A stretch of 64,000 bases of DNA, from the NCBI GenBank assembly GCA_016795105.1, contig JAEUIH010000002.1, positions 1-64,000 of the forward strand, written 5' to 3'. The notes under the pieces are model-generated. The model had not been told where the DNA came from, did no database searches, and was given only the letters and a program-made list of their open reading frames with translations. How positions within the stretch are numbered: position 1 is the stretch's first letter; each line of letters opens with the position of its first letter. The stretch comes from Planctomyces sp. (GTDB lineage Bacteria; Planctomycetota; Planctomycetia; Planctomycetales; Planctomycetaceae). Position numbers and translations under genes: made by a program. Positions 26,573 through 35,305 of the stretch are shown here, piece by piece.

Positions 26573-26981
26573 TTCGTCTGTGAATCAGAATGCTGAGGGA
26601 ATGATTCCCAGTGACGACCAGATGGATCAGTTGCTGCGAACGTTTTTTGATCGTGAAGTCCCCGCAGATCTCGACTCTGTTGTGATTCCGGCAGCGATTC
26701 TAAAGGGTCCGGATCTGACAATAGTCGCCACACATGGGGCTCACGCATCAGTAAGCAGAAATTCCCGTGGACCAGTTGTGGTCAGTGTGATCGTCGCTCT
26801 GGCCGCCTGCGTGATCGCGGCCGTCGCTCTTGGCCCTCAGTCTGCCGTATCGCCGAACACAGAGTCTACAATGCCTGTGAGCGCTCAGGGCAAAGGTTCA
26901 GATTCTGCGATTGGCGATGACCGAACATCTCTCGAAGAAATTGATGCGATCGAAATTAAAGGCTCATCGTCTAATCGATAA
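26565..26981 (+). CDS. Small membrane protein coupled to the ECF sigma factor, candidate anti-sigma
   Basis: 138 aa from MNSSSVNQNAEG. This ATG overlaps the sigma gene's stop (ATGAATAG), so the two are translationally coupled. The first about 65 residues are soluble and acidic (DDQMDQLLRTFFDREVPADLD), followed by one membrane helix (about 70-92, VVVSVIVALAACVIAAVAL) and a Ser-rich outside tail. The topology is that of a membrane-bound anti-sigma factor, but no zinc-binding HxxxCxxC motif is present. The call is therefore from context. Its last 11 nt overlap the stop of the DUF1553 gene on the other strand. Confidence 0.65.
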   Translation: MNSSSVNQNAEGMIPSDDQMDQLLRTFFDREVPADLDSVVIPAAILKGPDLTIVATHGAHASVSRNSRGPVVVSVIVALAACVIAAVALGPQSAVSPNTESTMPVSAQGKGSDSAIGDDRTSLEEIDAIEIKGSSSNR

Positions 26982-29808
26982 ACAGAAATTCGTTGCTGTT
27001 AAAGATCGCTCTGCAGAACGCCTGAATTCCCTCCTCCTCGATGAATGCTGTTGCCTCGTGAGTCTCTTCTGATTCCGGATGTCTTCCAAACGCGAGCATC
27101 CAGGCGAGTTCCACCTGATCCTTCCGGCTTCCCGGGCGTTCAGCTTCCAGGCGTTTCGCAAAGATTTCGACCTGCTGCAGTGTGAAACTGCTGTTGAACA
27201 GATTTAGTGCCTGAAGAGGTGTGGTTGACCGACTTCTGGCTGCGACTGAAGTTGAAGCGTCCGGGCAATCAAACAATCCAAAGACGCTGTCCTGTTCCTG
27301 ACGAACCTTGGTCATGTAGATCATCCTGCGCCATTCTGTCGGCCCGTACGACTTTCGTGGGAAATAATGTCGAACGTTCTCCAGATCCACATCGAACGCA
27401 CTATACCCCGGCCCACCAACCGAACGATCCAGAACTCCACTCACGGAGAGGATGCTGTCACGGATCGGTTCTGCTTCCAGTCGACGAGGCGGAAAACGCC
27501 ACCAGTATTGAGTTCCGGCATCGATAGCTAAAGCATCTTCTCGAGGTACGCTGCTTTGCTGCCATGTCGAAGAGTTCAGAATCAGCCGATGAATGTGCTT
27601 GAGCGACCAGTTGTTGTCCATCAGTTCAGCGGCCAGCCAGTCCAGCAGTTCCGGATGAGTTGGAGCAACTCCGGCGACACCAAAATCTCCCGGAGTGGCA
27701 ACGAGTCCCTTTCCAAAATGGAATTGCCATAGTCGATTGCAGATGACTCGTGCTGTCAGTGGATTCTCATTCGAAGCTACCCAGTTCGCAAAGGCAAGGC
27801 GACGCTCTGATTCCGGAGCATTGTTCGTGAGGCCAAGTGTACCAAGGACTGTAATCGTTTCAGGAGCGACTTCTTCCCGCTTTGCAAGCGGATCTCCGCG
27901 AAACAAACGATGAGTTGGTTCCGGCTGTTCGAATGTGCCGGCATACACCAGATTCATTGCTTCCAGATTCCTGATTGACTGCTCCACTGCGGAAAGACGA
28001 CGAATCTTCTGTTCAACTGTGGCCCGTTCGTTCTCTGCGAGTGAATCCAGCTGATACTCTGTAACTGCTGATTCGTTTCCCATCGGCGGCCGTGCTGCGG
28101 ATGAGGCAACTTCGGTCCATGTTTCTCCATTGACGGACAGTTCAAAGACATATTCCGTTGCAAGACGATCTGCAAAGGCGCCGTCTCGATCGCGGCCCCA
28201 TCGAATTCGATCGATCTTCTGTAGATCAGGCCACGCGATTGTCACAGTACCTTTGCCTTGCTGGTTTGAGATCCAGCTTTTTGAGTTCCCGTAGATCCCG
28301 TCATTGATATGAGCGAGCTGATGAATCGGATAACCCTGCAGATCACCGGAACTTGTCGGAACTCCGCCCGCTGCGGCAAGTGCGACATTAGTTTCGCCTG
28401 AGAAGACTTCAAGTTCGTCGACACATGGTTCAGAGCTGTTCGTTTGTCGAATCGTAAATCGCACAAATCGAGCTTCGGTGGAAGAGAATTGCTCCTCATT
28501 CATCTTCGGTGTTAGTGCAGGACGCGTGAATACAGGACCTTTAACGTATGGACGCAGTTCGTCTTCCATGCGAATCTTCTCTGTGCGCAGAGACGCAAGT
28601 TCCTGAGAACGCTGCTCTGTTGCAGGAATAGCACGATCTCCGTGACGGACTCCCGCAAACACTGCCTGCAGACCGTAGTAGTCCTTCTGTGATATTGGAT
28701 CAAACTTGTGATTGTGGCAGCGCGCACAGCCGACAGTCAGTCCCACAAACACGCTGCTCGTAGTGGAGATCATGTCATCGAGTTCATTCTGTCGCTGCAT
28801 GAGTGTCAGATTGATATCCGGGCTCTTGACAATGTCATACGGGCCTGCAACGAGATAACCGGTCGCTTCCGGCACTCCAATGCTGTCTCCTGCCAGTTGT
28901 TCACGCAGAAACTGGTGATAGGGTTTATCTTCATTGAGTGAGCGGATTACATAGTCCCTGTAGGGCCACGCATTGGGCCGTTCTCGATTCGTTTCGAACC
29001 CGGTTGTCTCCGCGAAACGCACAAGGTCCAGCCAGTATCGAGACCAGCGTTCACCATAGTGTGGACTTTCGAGAACCTGTTCCACCAGCAGTTGCCATGT
29101 TTCTGGTGTGTCATCCTCGGCTAAGGCCGCCTGCATTTCTTCAGGTGTTGGCGGCAGGCCCAGGACGTCGAGATATAACCGACGCACTCGCTGGCGTTTC
29201 GGTGCGACTGGGTTCGGCGAAAGCTGATGCGTTCTGAGGGACTCTTGAATCCACACATCGACGCCATTTTCAGCTTTTGCAGACTCCGCGACAGCGGCAT
29301 TTTTGATAACGGGCAGTTGAGGTCTGATGACAGGCTGAAATGACCAGTGCGTAATTGTTTGATCGGGATTCTCACGCTGACCAAATTCACCCGGCCACTC
29401 AGCACCTTCGTCAATCCAGCGAATCAGCAGGCTCACTTCTTCAGTCGAAAGTCGATCTTCAGGCTCCGGAGGCATCGCCTTGCCGGACGAATCTTTCCCC
29501 AAGACCAGCTGAATCAGGTGACTCTCAGCACTTTTTAACTCCACAATTGCAGGCTCGCCTGAATCTCCCCCCTTGAGCAGTGACCACTTTCGGTCGACTC
29601 TCAGGTGACTCTCCTGAGTCTCCGGACCGTGACACCCAAGACACTTCAATTCCAATAGAGGCTTGATCTGAGTCTGGTAGTCGACCTTCTCCGCAGCCGG
29701 CAGCACATTCAGCGCAGAACCGACTGCGAGAACGATCATGATACCGAGCATCATAAACCGTACTCGAACCGCAGTGGGCGCATCGGTTTGAGAAGATAAG
29801 TTGGTCAT
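26971..29808 (-). CDS. Planctomycete cytochrome C / DUF1549 / DUF1553 protein
   Basis: 945 aa from MTNLSSQTDAPTAVRVRF. A frame 40 codons longer would overlap the GspF gene. An N-terminal hydrophobic segment (about 18-38) should export the protein. A c-type heme site CLGCH (residues 56-60) opens the PSCyt1 domain. DUF1549 follows, with YGERWSRYWLDLVRFAETTG and LAGDSIG. A discoidin-like domain is inserted in the middle (RFVRFTIRQTNSSEPCVDELEVFSG to ATEYVFELSVNGETW). The C-terminal DUF1553 starts NPLTARVICNRLWQFHFGKG and ends near SNEFLFI. This fusion is a hallmark of the phylum. Its biochemical role is not settled, although redox-coupled polysaccharide breakdown has been proposed. Confidence 0.93.
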   Translation of the reverse strand: MTNLSSQTDAPTAVRVRFMMLGIMIVLAVGSALNVLPAAEKVDYQTQIKPLLELKCLGCHGPETQESHLRVDRKWSLLKGGDSGEPAIVELKSAESHLIQLVLGKDSSGKAMPPEPEDRLSTEEVSLLIRWIDEGAEWPGEFGQRENPDQTITHWSFQPVIRPQLPVIKNAAVAESAKAENGVDVWIQESLRTHQLSPNPVAPKRQRVRRLYLDVLGLPPTPEEMQAALAEDDTPETWQLLVEQVLESPHYGERWSRYWLDLVRFAETTGFETNRERPNAWPYRDYVIRSLNEDKPYHQFLREQLAGDSIGVPEATGYLVAGPYDIVKSPDINLTLMQRQNELDDMISTTSSVFVGLTVGCARCHNHKFDPISQKDYYGLQAVFAGVRHGDRAIPATEQRSQELASLRTEKIRMEDELRPYVKGPVFTRPALTPKMNEEQFSSTEARFVRFTIRQTNSSEPCVDELEVFSGETNVALAAAGGVPTSSGDLQGYPIHQLAHINDGIYGNSKSWISNQQGKGTVTIAWPDLQKIDRIRWGRDRDGAFADRLATEYVFELSVNGETWTEVASSAARPPMGNESAVTEYQLDSLAENERATVEQKIRRLSAVEQSIRNLEAMNLVYAGTFEQPEPTHRLFRGDPLAKREEVAPETITVLGTLGLTNNAPESERRLAFANWVASNENPLTARVICNRLWQFHFGKGLVATPGDFGVAGVAPTHPELLDWLAAELMDNNWSLKHIHRLILNSSTWQQSSVPREDALAIDAGTQYWWRFPPRRLEAEPIRDSILSVSGVLDRSVGGPGYSAFDVDLENVRHYFPRKSYGPTEWRRMIYMTKVRQEQDSVFGLFDCPDASTSVAARSRSTTPLQALNLFNSSFTLQQVEIFAKRLEAERPGSRKDQVELAWMLAFGRHPESEETHEATAFIEEEGIQAFCRAIFNSNEFLFID

Positions 29809-29836
29809 CGGAACACTCACAAGATTCAAGAAAGTT

Positions 29837-30901
29837 TCAAACATTTGTCGCATCAACTGCGTCCTGCAGCATGCCCGCGTAGATGAACACAATTCTGAAG
29901 ATGAAGAAGATGATGAATGCAGCAACACACAGCCAGACAGTGGCGCCGATAATTCGAGTCAGCCGAGACATCGCCCGCATCGCATCATCTTCGAATACGG
30001 CACTCATTCGTTCAAGCTGTTCCGGGACAGTCCCCGTCTGTTCGGCGGTTTCGACGTATTGCAGAAATTGAACCGGGAACAGTTTGGACGCTGCGAGAGA
30101 ATCCGTCAGGGTTTCGCCAGCATTCAGTTCATCCCAGATCAATGGTTCTGCCATGACAAATGCACCGTTGCCGGTTGCCTTCAGGCTGCTGTTGAGTGAC
30201 GGTTTGATGGACATACCAGCTTTTTGTGCCAAAGAAAAGCACCATGAAAAGCGAGCGATCGCAAACGACTTCATACAGGTACCAATCACCGGCAACTGAA
30301 TGAACACCGGATGCAGGGCCATCTGTGCGGCCAGGTTCTGATTGATGAACTTCCAGCCAAAGAAAGTTCCTGCCATCAGAGCAAATGCGGATCCGTACCA
30401 GATCATAGCACCTTTGGGACCTGACAGACCAATGCCGAGCAGACTTGCCGGATCGAAGTCTCCAGAGCCTGGGAGAATCCCGAGAATCAGAATGAGCAGC
30501 CCGATGACACCCACCGCACCAACGAGATTAAACATCGGCCATGCCAGGGCCGCTCGAAGATCGCGTGACTGTCGGATTCTTGAGTCGTAATATTTGGCAA
30601 GAGCAGCAAAGACTTCGGGCGCCGAGCCGGTCGTCTCACCAACGTGAATCAGGTCCCGAAAGAGCGGAGGAAACAAGCGTCCCTGCGATTCGAAGGCTTC
30701 CGTGAGTGTTTGCCCTCCGGCCACTGATCGAGTCACCCCATCAACCGCAGCGGGCATACGTGAATCAGGCGACTGCCGTCCCGAAGTCTTCAGTGACTTG
30801 CGTATATCGACACCGGCTTCGAGCATTTGAGCCATCGACCGGCTGAACGCAGATAACGCCGCCCACGAGAGTTCAGGGTTTCGCAGCATGAAGTCGCTCA
30901 C
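29837..30901 (-). CDS. Type II secretion system F-family inner membrane protein
   Basis: 354 aa, from a GTG at 30901 (an ATG four codons later is also possible). It contains the two repeated GspF/PilC cytoplasmic domains. The first reads FSRSMAQMLEAGVDIRKSL to LIHVGETTGSAPEVFAALAKYY. The second reads FSWCFSLAQKAGMSIKPSL to YVETAEQTGTVPEQLERMS, where the VGETTG / VETAEQTG blocks are diagnostic. Three membrane segments are seen (about 125-150, 170-190, 320-345). Such proteins form the platform of type II secretion or type IV pili. It stands alone without GspE or GspG and lies 28 bp upstream of the DUF1553 gene on the same strand. Confidence 0.9.
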   Translation of the reverse strand: MSDFMLRNPELSWAALSAFSRSMAQMLEAGVDIRKSLKTSGRQSPDSRMPAAVDGVTRSVAGGQTLTEAFESQGRLFPPLFRDLIHVGETTGSAPEVFAALAKYYDSRIRQSRDLRAALAWPMFNLVGAVGVIGLLILILGILPGSGDFDPASLLGIGLSGPKGAMIWYGSAFALMAGTFFGWKFINQNLAAQMALHPVFIQLPVIGTCMKSFAIARFSWCFSLAQKAGMSIKPSLNSSLKATGNGAFVMAEPLIWDELNAGETLTDSLAASKLFPVQFLQYVETAEQTGTVPEQLERMSAVFEDDAMRAMSRLTRIIGATVWLCVAAFIIFFIFRIVFIYAGMLQDAVDATNV

Positions 30902-31064
30902 ATCCGGTCTGGTTGTCTTTGTCGCTCATGAATCTTGATCGCCTTCCCCGCGGGTTGCAACGAAACCGCCGAAACCGTCGTTTGTTTCAATTGAAGACTA
31001 CCACGAAAGAGGTCTCAAGTCCTCTGATTTGTCTGTGAATGTTCCGGGGGATTCTCTGGCGATT

Positions 31065-31688
31065 TCAAAGAGGTTCATCCAAATCCGCAAATGGCAGAGT
31101 CGGTGACGAACGCTCAGCCATTCCTGCTTTGAAGTGCAGGCGACAAACGGACACATAGCTTTCGTTACCTCCGACTTTAATCTGTTCTCCGGATCGGACC
31201 GGGATCCCATGTGCATCGAGCCTCAACACCATCGTGGCTTTTCGCCCACAGTGACATACGGTTTTGATTTCGGTGAGCACGTCTGCCCAGGCCAGAAGAT
31301 ACTGACTTCCTTCAAACAGGTTCCCCTGAAAATCAGTTCTCAAGCCATAGGCAAGCACCGGGACCCCGATTCGATCTGCAATTTCACCCAGTTCGAACAC
31401 CTGCTTCTTCGTCAGGAACTGAGCTTCATCCACGAAGACACAGGCGATTGGATGTTCATCGTGGTGACGTCGGCAGACTTCCAGAAGCGAATCATGAGTT
31501 TCAAACGTAACAGCGTCAGCATGAAGGCCGATCCGAGAGGCAATTCTGCCAATGCCGTCACGAGTATTCAGATGCGGCGTCAGAAGCAGCGGCTTCATCC
31601 CGCGTTCCTCATAATTGTACGCAGCCTGAAGCAGTGTGGTTGATTTGCCGGCGTTCATCGCTGAGTAATAAAAATAGAGTTTTGCCAT
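31065..31688 (-). CDS. tdk: Thymidine kinase
   Basis: 207 aa, type II bacterial thymidine kinase of the salvage pathway (dTMP from thymidine and ATP). The P-loop is [13 protein letters not shown]. The Walker-B type [36 protein letters not shown] and the zinc-binding [14 protein letters not shown] are the family's blocks, and [13 protein letters not shown] supplies the remaining zinc Cys/His. It is the last gene of a compact run (cytochrome protein, larB, vsr, yjbQ, tdk) and starts 5 bp after the yjbQ stop. Confidence 0.97.
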   Translation of the reverse strand: MAKLYFYYSAMNAGKSTTLLQAAYNYEERGMKPLLLTPHLNTRDGIGRIASRIGLHADAVTFETHDSLLEVCRRHHDEHPIACVFVDEAQFLTKKQVFELGEIADRIGVPVLAYGLRTDFQGNLFEGSQYLLAWADVLTEIKTVCHCGRKATMVLRLDAHGIPVRSGEQIKVGGNESYVSVCRLHFKAGMAERSSPTLPFADLDEPL

Positions 31689-31693
31689 GAAGT

Positions 31694-32125
31694 TTAGTTT
31701 TCAAATTCTCCCTGAAGTGTCGCAATCAGACGTCGCCGTCCACCTCGATTTCGATGCTCACAGAGATAGATACCCTGCCAGATACCTGTCAAAAGTCTGC
31801 CGTTGGAAACGGGTATTGATACAGATGTCGATGTCAAAGCAGACTTCACATGTGCAGGCATATCATCCGGCCCTTCACACGTGTGCTGCCATGGCCAGGA
31901 TTCGGGAGCCAGTCGATCGAGTGCCATACCGAGGTCCCGTGGTACATCCGGATCGGCATTTTCGTTGATTGTCAGCGATGCTGACGTGTGCTGGATAAAC
32001 ACATGCAGCAATCCCACTCTGCACTTTCTGAGATGAGGGATGGCGTCCAGAACATGAGAAGTGATCAGATGACATCCACGTCGAAATTCCGGAAGTACAA
32101 TTTCCGTCTGATTCCATTCACTCAT
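31694..32125 (-). CDS. YjbQ family protein (UPF0047, secondary thiamine-phosphate synthase enzyme)
   Basis: 143 aa from [17 protein letters not shown]. An ATG three codons earlier is 2 nt from the AAGGA box and so less likely; this start is 11 nt away. Family blocks: [74 protein letters not shown]. The HTSAS and GTWQGIYL-like signatures are unmistakable. YjbQ homologues show weak thiamine-phosphate synthase activity in E. coli, but their true role is open. The start overlaps the end of vsr by 8 nt. Confidence 0.92.
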   Translation of the reverse strand: MSEWNQTEIVLPEFRRGCHLITSHVLDAIPHLRKCRVGLLHVFIQHTSASLTINENADPDVPRDLGMALDRLAPESWPWQHTCEGPDDMPAHVKSALTSTSVSIPVSNGRLLTGIWQGIYLCEHRNRGGRRRLIATLQGEFEN

Positions 32126-32546
32126 CGGCGACATGTTCCTTGAGAAATCGTTCCAGTCTTGGGATCAGAATGTGATCGACATCTTTTGTCCAGCACTCCC
32201 AGACAACAAGTACGTCCCATCCCAGAGCCTTGAGTGATGCGCGATTTCTTCGATCTCTGGCAACGTTCCCTTTGCGTTTCTTCTGCCAGAATTCTGTATT
32301 CGTTGCCGGGATCACTCGCCCGTATCGGCACTGATGCATATGCCAGAAGCACCCATGCACGAAGATGATCCGCCCGCGGGAGGGCATCACGATATCCGGC
32401 TTTCCAGGCAGGTCGCTCTGATGAAGTCGAAATCGACATCCCATACGGTGCACCACAGACCGAACGATCAGCTCCGGCTTCGTATGGGCACAACGGATTC
32501 GTGACATATTGAAGGATCGTTGCTCGGCGGTATGTACGTCAGTCAT
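32118..32546 (-). CDS. vsr: Very short patch repair (Vsr) endonuclease
   Basis: 142 aa. Vsr nicks next to T:G mismatches made by deamination of 5-methylcytosine. Visible family blocks are RSFNMSRIRCAHTKPELIVRS, FRLHQSDLPGKPDIVMPSRG with the catalytic Asp in PDIV, IIFVHGCFWHMHQCRYGRVIPATNTEFW with the zinc-binding His/Cys cluster, and NRASLKALGWDVLVVWECW. The usual partner, a cytosine-C5 methyltransferase, is not in the window, so this copy is orphan here. It shares a 4-nt overlap (ATGA) with larB and overlaps yjbQ, so it is embedded in a housekeeping operon and not in a restriction locus. Confidence 0.96.
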   Translation of the reverse strand: MTDVHTAEQRSFNMSRIRCAHTKPELIVRSVVHRMGCRFRLHQSDLPGKPDIVMPSRGRIIFVHGCFWHMHQCRYGRVIPATNTEFWQKKRKGNVARDRRNRASLKALGWDVLVVWECWTKDVDHILIPRLERFLKEHVADE

Positions 32547-33250
32547 TTAGATCGCTGTCCGGCAGCTGCACGCGTCGCGATCAAACCTGCAACATAGCCT
32601 CCCTTAAATCCGGCATCGATGTTGACAGCGACTACATTTGAGGCACAACAAGTGACCATAGACAGCAATGCTGTCACTCCCTGAAATGATGCTCCATATC
32701 CGACCGATGTTGGAACCCCGATGACTGGACATGGAACATAACCTCCAACAACCGAGGGAAGTGCGGCCTCCATTCCTGCAACACAGACAATAGCGACGGC
32801 TGTCTGGAGGCGGGGGATGTGTCGAATCAGTCTGTGAGGACCCGCAACTCCGACATCCTGAATTAACTCACAGTCAACTTTCATCCAGTGAAGCGTCTCC
32901 ATTGCTTCCTCAGCAACAGGGCGATCACTGCTTCCCGCAGTGACGACATAGACCGGTCCGGCGGAGACCGCATTCTCGAGGGAACTCTGGCCACTCAACG
33001 CAGAATCCGCTGAGGGTGCTCTGAGTCGAAACGTCCTCGCGACTGCATTATGGACTCCGTGAGGAAAATGAGTCGCCAGCAGTTCGGCCGCTTCCACTGA
33101 CAATCGTGTGACGAGACTATCCTGCCCATTTGCCTGTTGCCGTTCAAACAGTCGCAGGATCAAATCCGCCGGTTTTCCTTCGCCATAGATGACCTCAGGA
33201 AATCCACAGCGGGACTGACGGTTTAAATCCAGATCCGCATCTTCCGACAT
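32543..33250 (-). CDS. larB: Nickel pincer cofactor biosynthesis protein LarB
   Basis: 235 aa, related to PurE. LarB carboxylates nicotinic acid adenine dinucleotide and hydrolyses it, the first step to the nickel pincer nucleotide cofactor of lactate racemase. The start block [33 protein letters not shown] and the PurE-like core [81 protein letters not shown]-like end leave no doubt. LarC, LarE and LarA are not visible nearby. It starts 9 bp after the cytochrome gene's stop. Confidence 0.95.
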   Translation of the reverse strand: [235 protein letters not shown]

Positions 33251-33259
33251 TGAGATAAC

Positions 33260-35155
33260 CTATTTCACGACCTTCTTCAGACCAGCAGCCTCTGCAGCCG
33301 GGACGGGATCCTCAAACGGAAGTGCATTCATGAATTCCACGAGGTCGTTAATTTCGGATTCACTGAGATCACTCGTCCTGCCATGCTGATCGCTCTTGTT
33401 CCAGGTCGTCAGAACTTCCTTCAGGGTGGCTGCTTTCCCGTGATGGAGGTACGGGGCTGATCGATACAAACCGAGAAGAGTGGGCGTATCATATTCTGGT
33501 GCCATTTTTTCGGACGGATCATCGTTTCCGGTTCCGACATTGTGTCGCACAATCTGGTCAGTCGGCATCGGCTGCGAATCTGCATAGAAAGGCCCGGAGT
33601 GGCACTTCGCGCATCCGGTTCGGTCCGACAGGAACAGCTTTTGTCCTCGAACAGCGGACTCGCTCAGACCATTCTTCGAATGCGGACTCAATGTAAACTG
33701 GTGCGAATTTGTATAAGCGGCAAGTGCATCCAGCATTTCGCTGCGACCACTGATCGGGTCGGCAAGTGCTTCCGGCAACTGTCCCTTCAAGAGGCCCTGT
33801 CCCTGCATCAGAGGACCACGAATCGTGTGTTCGAAATCCTGCACTTCATCACGATCGGCGGACCAGTGAACCGGATGTGTAAAGGCAAGACCTGTCATTG
33901 GCTGTGTCTGACGCAGGCCTTCCGGCTGCTGCCAGGTTCGCCCATCGGAATCGCCGTCAGGATGACAGCTGGAACATGAAATCCAGTTTCGTGATGACAA
34001 AGGCTGAAGAGCGGAATAAAACAACTTTTTGCCGAGAAGAACTTCCTCGCCCAGAGGATTCTCCGTAACGGTGCAACGTCCAGCAATCTCACCTGATTTT
34101 GTACTGTAACCGACCAGTTCAAAGTCGAGTGCATTATAGACAATGAACATTGCGTCATCCGGAGTGACACGAACGGCTCGAGGATTGTTGCCAAGTCTCA
34201 AAGCTGCTTCATAGTCCAACTCAACATAGTCATCGCCCCTGACTTTCCCAACAAACAAGTCATTTGTGCCCGAAAACACGACATAGACTCGCTGACCGTC
34301 TCCAGACACTGCACATTCCCATGGATTTGCGGTGACTCGAGCCCCGCGAAATGAGTCCATTGGGACTCGAATTCTTTGTCCGTTCTTTTCCCCGTTCAGA
34401 GTGACTACACCGACATAAGGGAAGATGGACCCGGTTCCCTGAATCGCATTGACGCGTGATCGAATGTGTGTCACATACGCCTTGCGATCATCGGGTGACA
34501 GCGTCACCTGACGGCACAAATTGTCTGTCGACGCGGCTTCCACGGTTCGCAATAACTTTCCATCCTGAGTTGAAAGCTCTTTCAGATTTGCAGTCAGGTA
34601 TTCTGTCACGAACAGTGACTCACCGTTTCGGCTGATGGCCAGGCCTCGAAGCATTTTTCCTGCGGGCCATGTTGATTTAATGGTCCAGTCTTCTGTGGAG
34701 ATGGCCAGGACTTGTCCCGGGTATTCCAGAGTGACGTACACGGTTTTTGCATTCGGATGTGGAACAACAGCATACGGTTCGTCAAAGACTTCAACTCTCT
34801 GCACAATCTTCTGTTCTGATGAATCAATCACAACTACCGAATCGTCTCCGTAGACACAGCAGACGAGCAATCCGGTTCCGGGAATCCATGCAACACCTTC
34901 GGGATGGAGGCCAACCGGGACTTCAGCCAGTTTCCTGAATTCAGGCAGAGACACAATCGTGACTGTTCCGCTGTCGCGGTTCGAACACGCAGCAAGCGTG
35001 CCGGAATCGTGAATTGCGAGCAGACTGTTTGACCGGTTGTCGGCCCTTGCTGATGGGGCCAGAACCAGGCCGCACGCGAGAGTGAGGATCAGGGCACGTA
35101 TGAAACTGTAGTGTGTCTGCCCGATGAAAGAACTGACCAGCGTCCAATGCGTCAT
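33260..35155 (-). CDS. Secreted beta-propeller / di-heme cytochrome c peroxidase-like protein
   Basis: 631 aa. A hydrophobic N-terminal stretch (about residues 18-34, ALILTLACGLVLAPS, cut at SARA-DN) targets it outside. Residues about 45-375 are YVTN/NHL-like beta-propeller repeats (VTIVSLPEFRKLAEVPVGLHPEGVAW, YAVVPHPNAKTVYVTLEYPGQVLAI, ITRNGE-type blades). The C-terminal about 240 residues contain two heme motifs, CSSCHPDG and CAKCHSGPF, and the peroxidase-type ending TPTLLGLYRSAPYLHHGKAATLKEVLTTWN. This is the MauG/CcpA di-heme class. It is the first gene of the five-gene run ending at tdk. Confidence 0.9.
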   Translation of the reverse strand: MTHWTLVSSFIGQTHYSFIRALILTLACGLVLAPSARADNRSNSLLAIHDSGTLAACSNRDSGTVTIVSLPEFRKLAEVPVGLHPEGVAWIPGTGLLVCCVYGDDSVVVIDSSEQKIVQRVEVFDEPYAVVPHPNAKTVYVTLEYPGQVLAISTEDWTIKSTWPAGKMLRGLAISRNGESLFVTEYLTANLKELSTQDGKLLRTVEAASTDNLCRQVTLSPDDRKAYVTHIRSRVNAIQGTGSIFPYVGVVTLNGEKNGQRIRVPMDSFRGARVTANPWECAVSGDGQRVYVVFSGTNDLFVGKVRGDDYVELDYEAALRLGNNPRAVRVTPDDAMFIVYNALDFELVGYSTKSGEIAGRCTVTENPLGEEVLLGKKLFYSALQPLSSRNWISCSSCHPDGDSDGRTWQQPEGLRQTQPMTGLAFTHPVHWSADRDEVQDFEHTIRGPLMQGQGLLKGQLPEALADPISGRSEMLDALAAYTNSHQFTLSPHSKNGLSESAVRGQKLFLSDRTGCAKCHSGPFYADSQPMPTDQIVRHNVGTGNDDPSEKMAPEYDTPTLLGLYRSAPYLHHGKAATLKEVLTTWNKSDQHGRTSDLSESEINDLVEFMNALPFEDPVPAAEAAGLKKVVK

Positions 35156-35305
35156 CGCAATGAGCCTTCTGTTTTCTGTAAACCGTTCTGATTTGCCTCA
35201 GGATCGATCACAGAATAACAGATTTGATCCTCAAACGCACTACTCCCACATCAATTCACTCGCTGAACGATTGATGACGTGGCTGTGCAGTGGCTCGCGA
35301 TCAGA

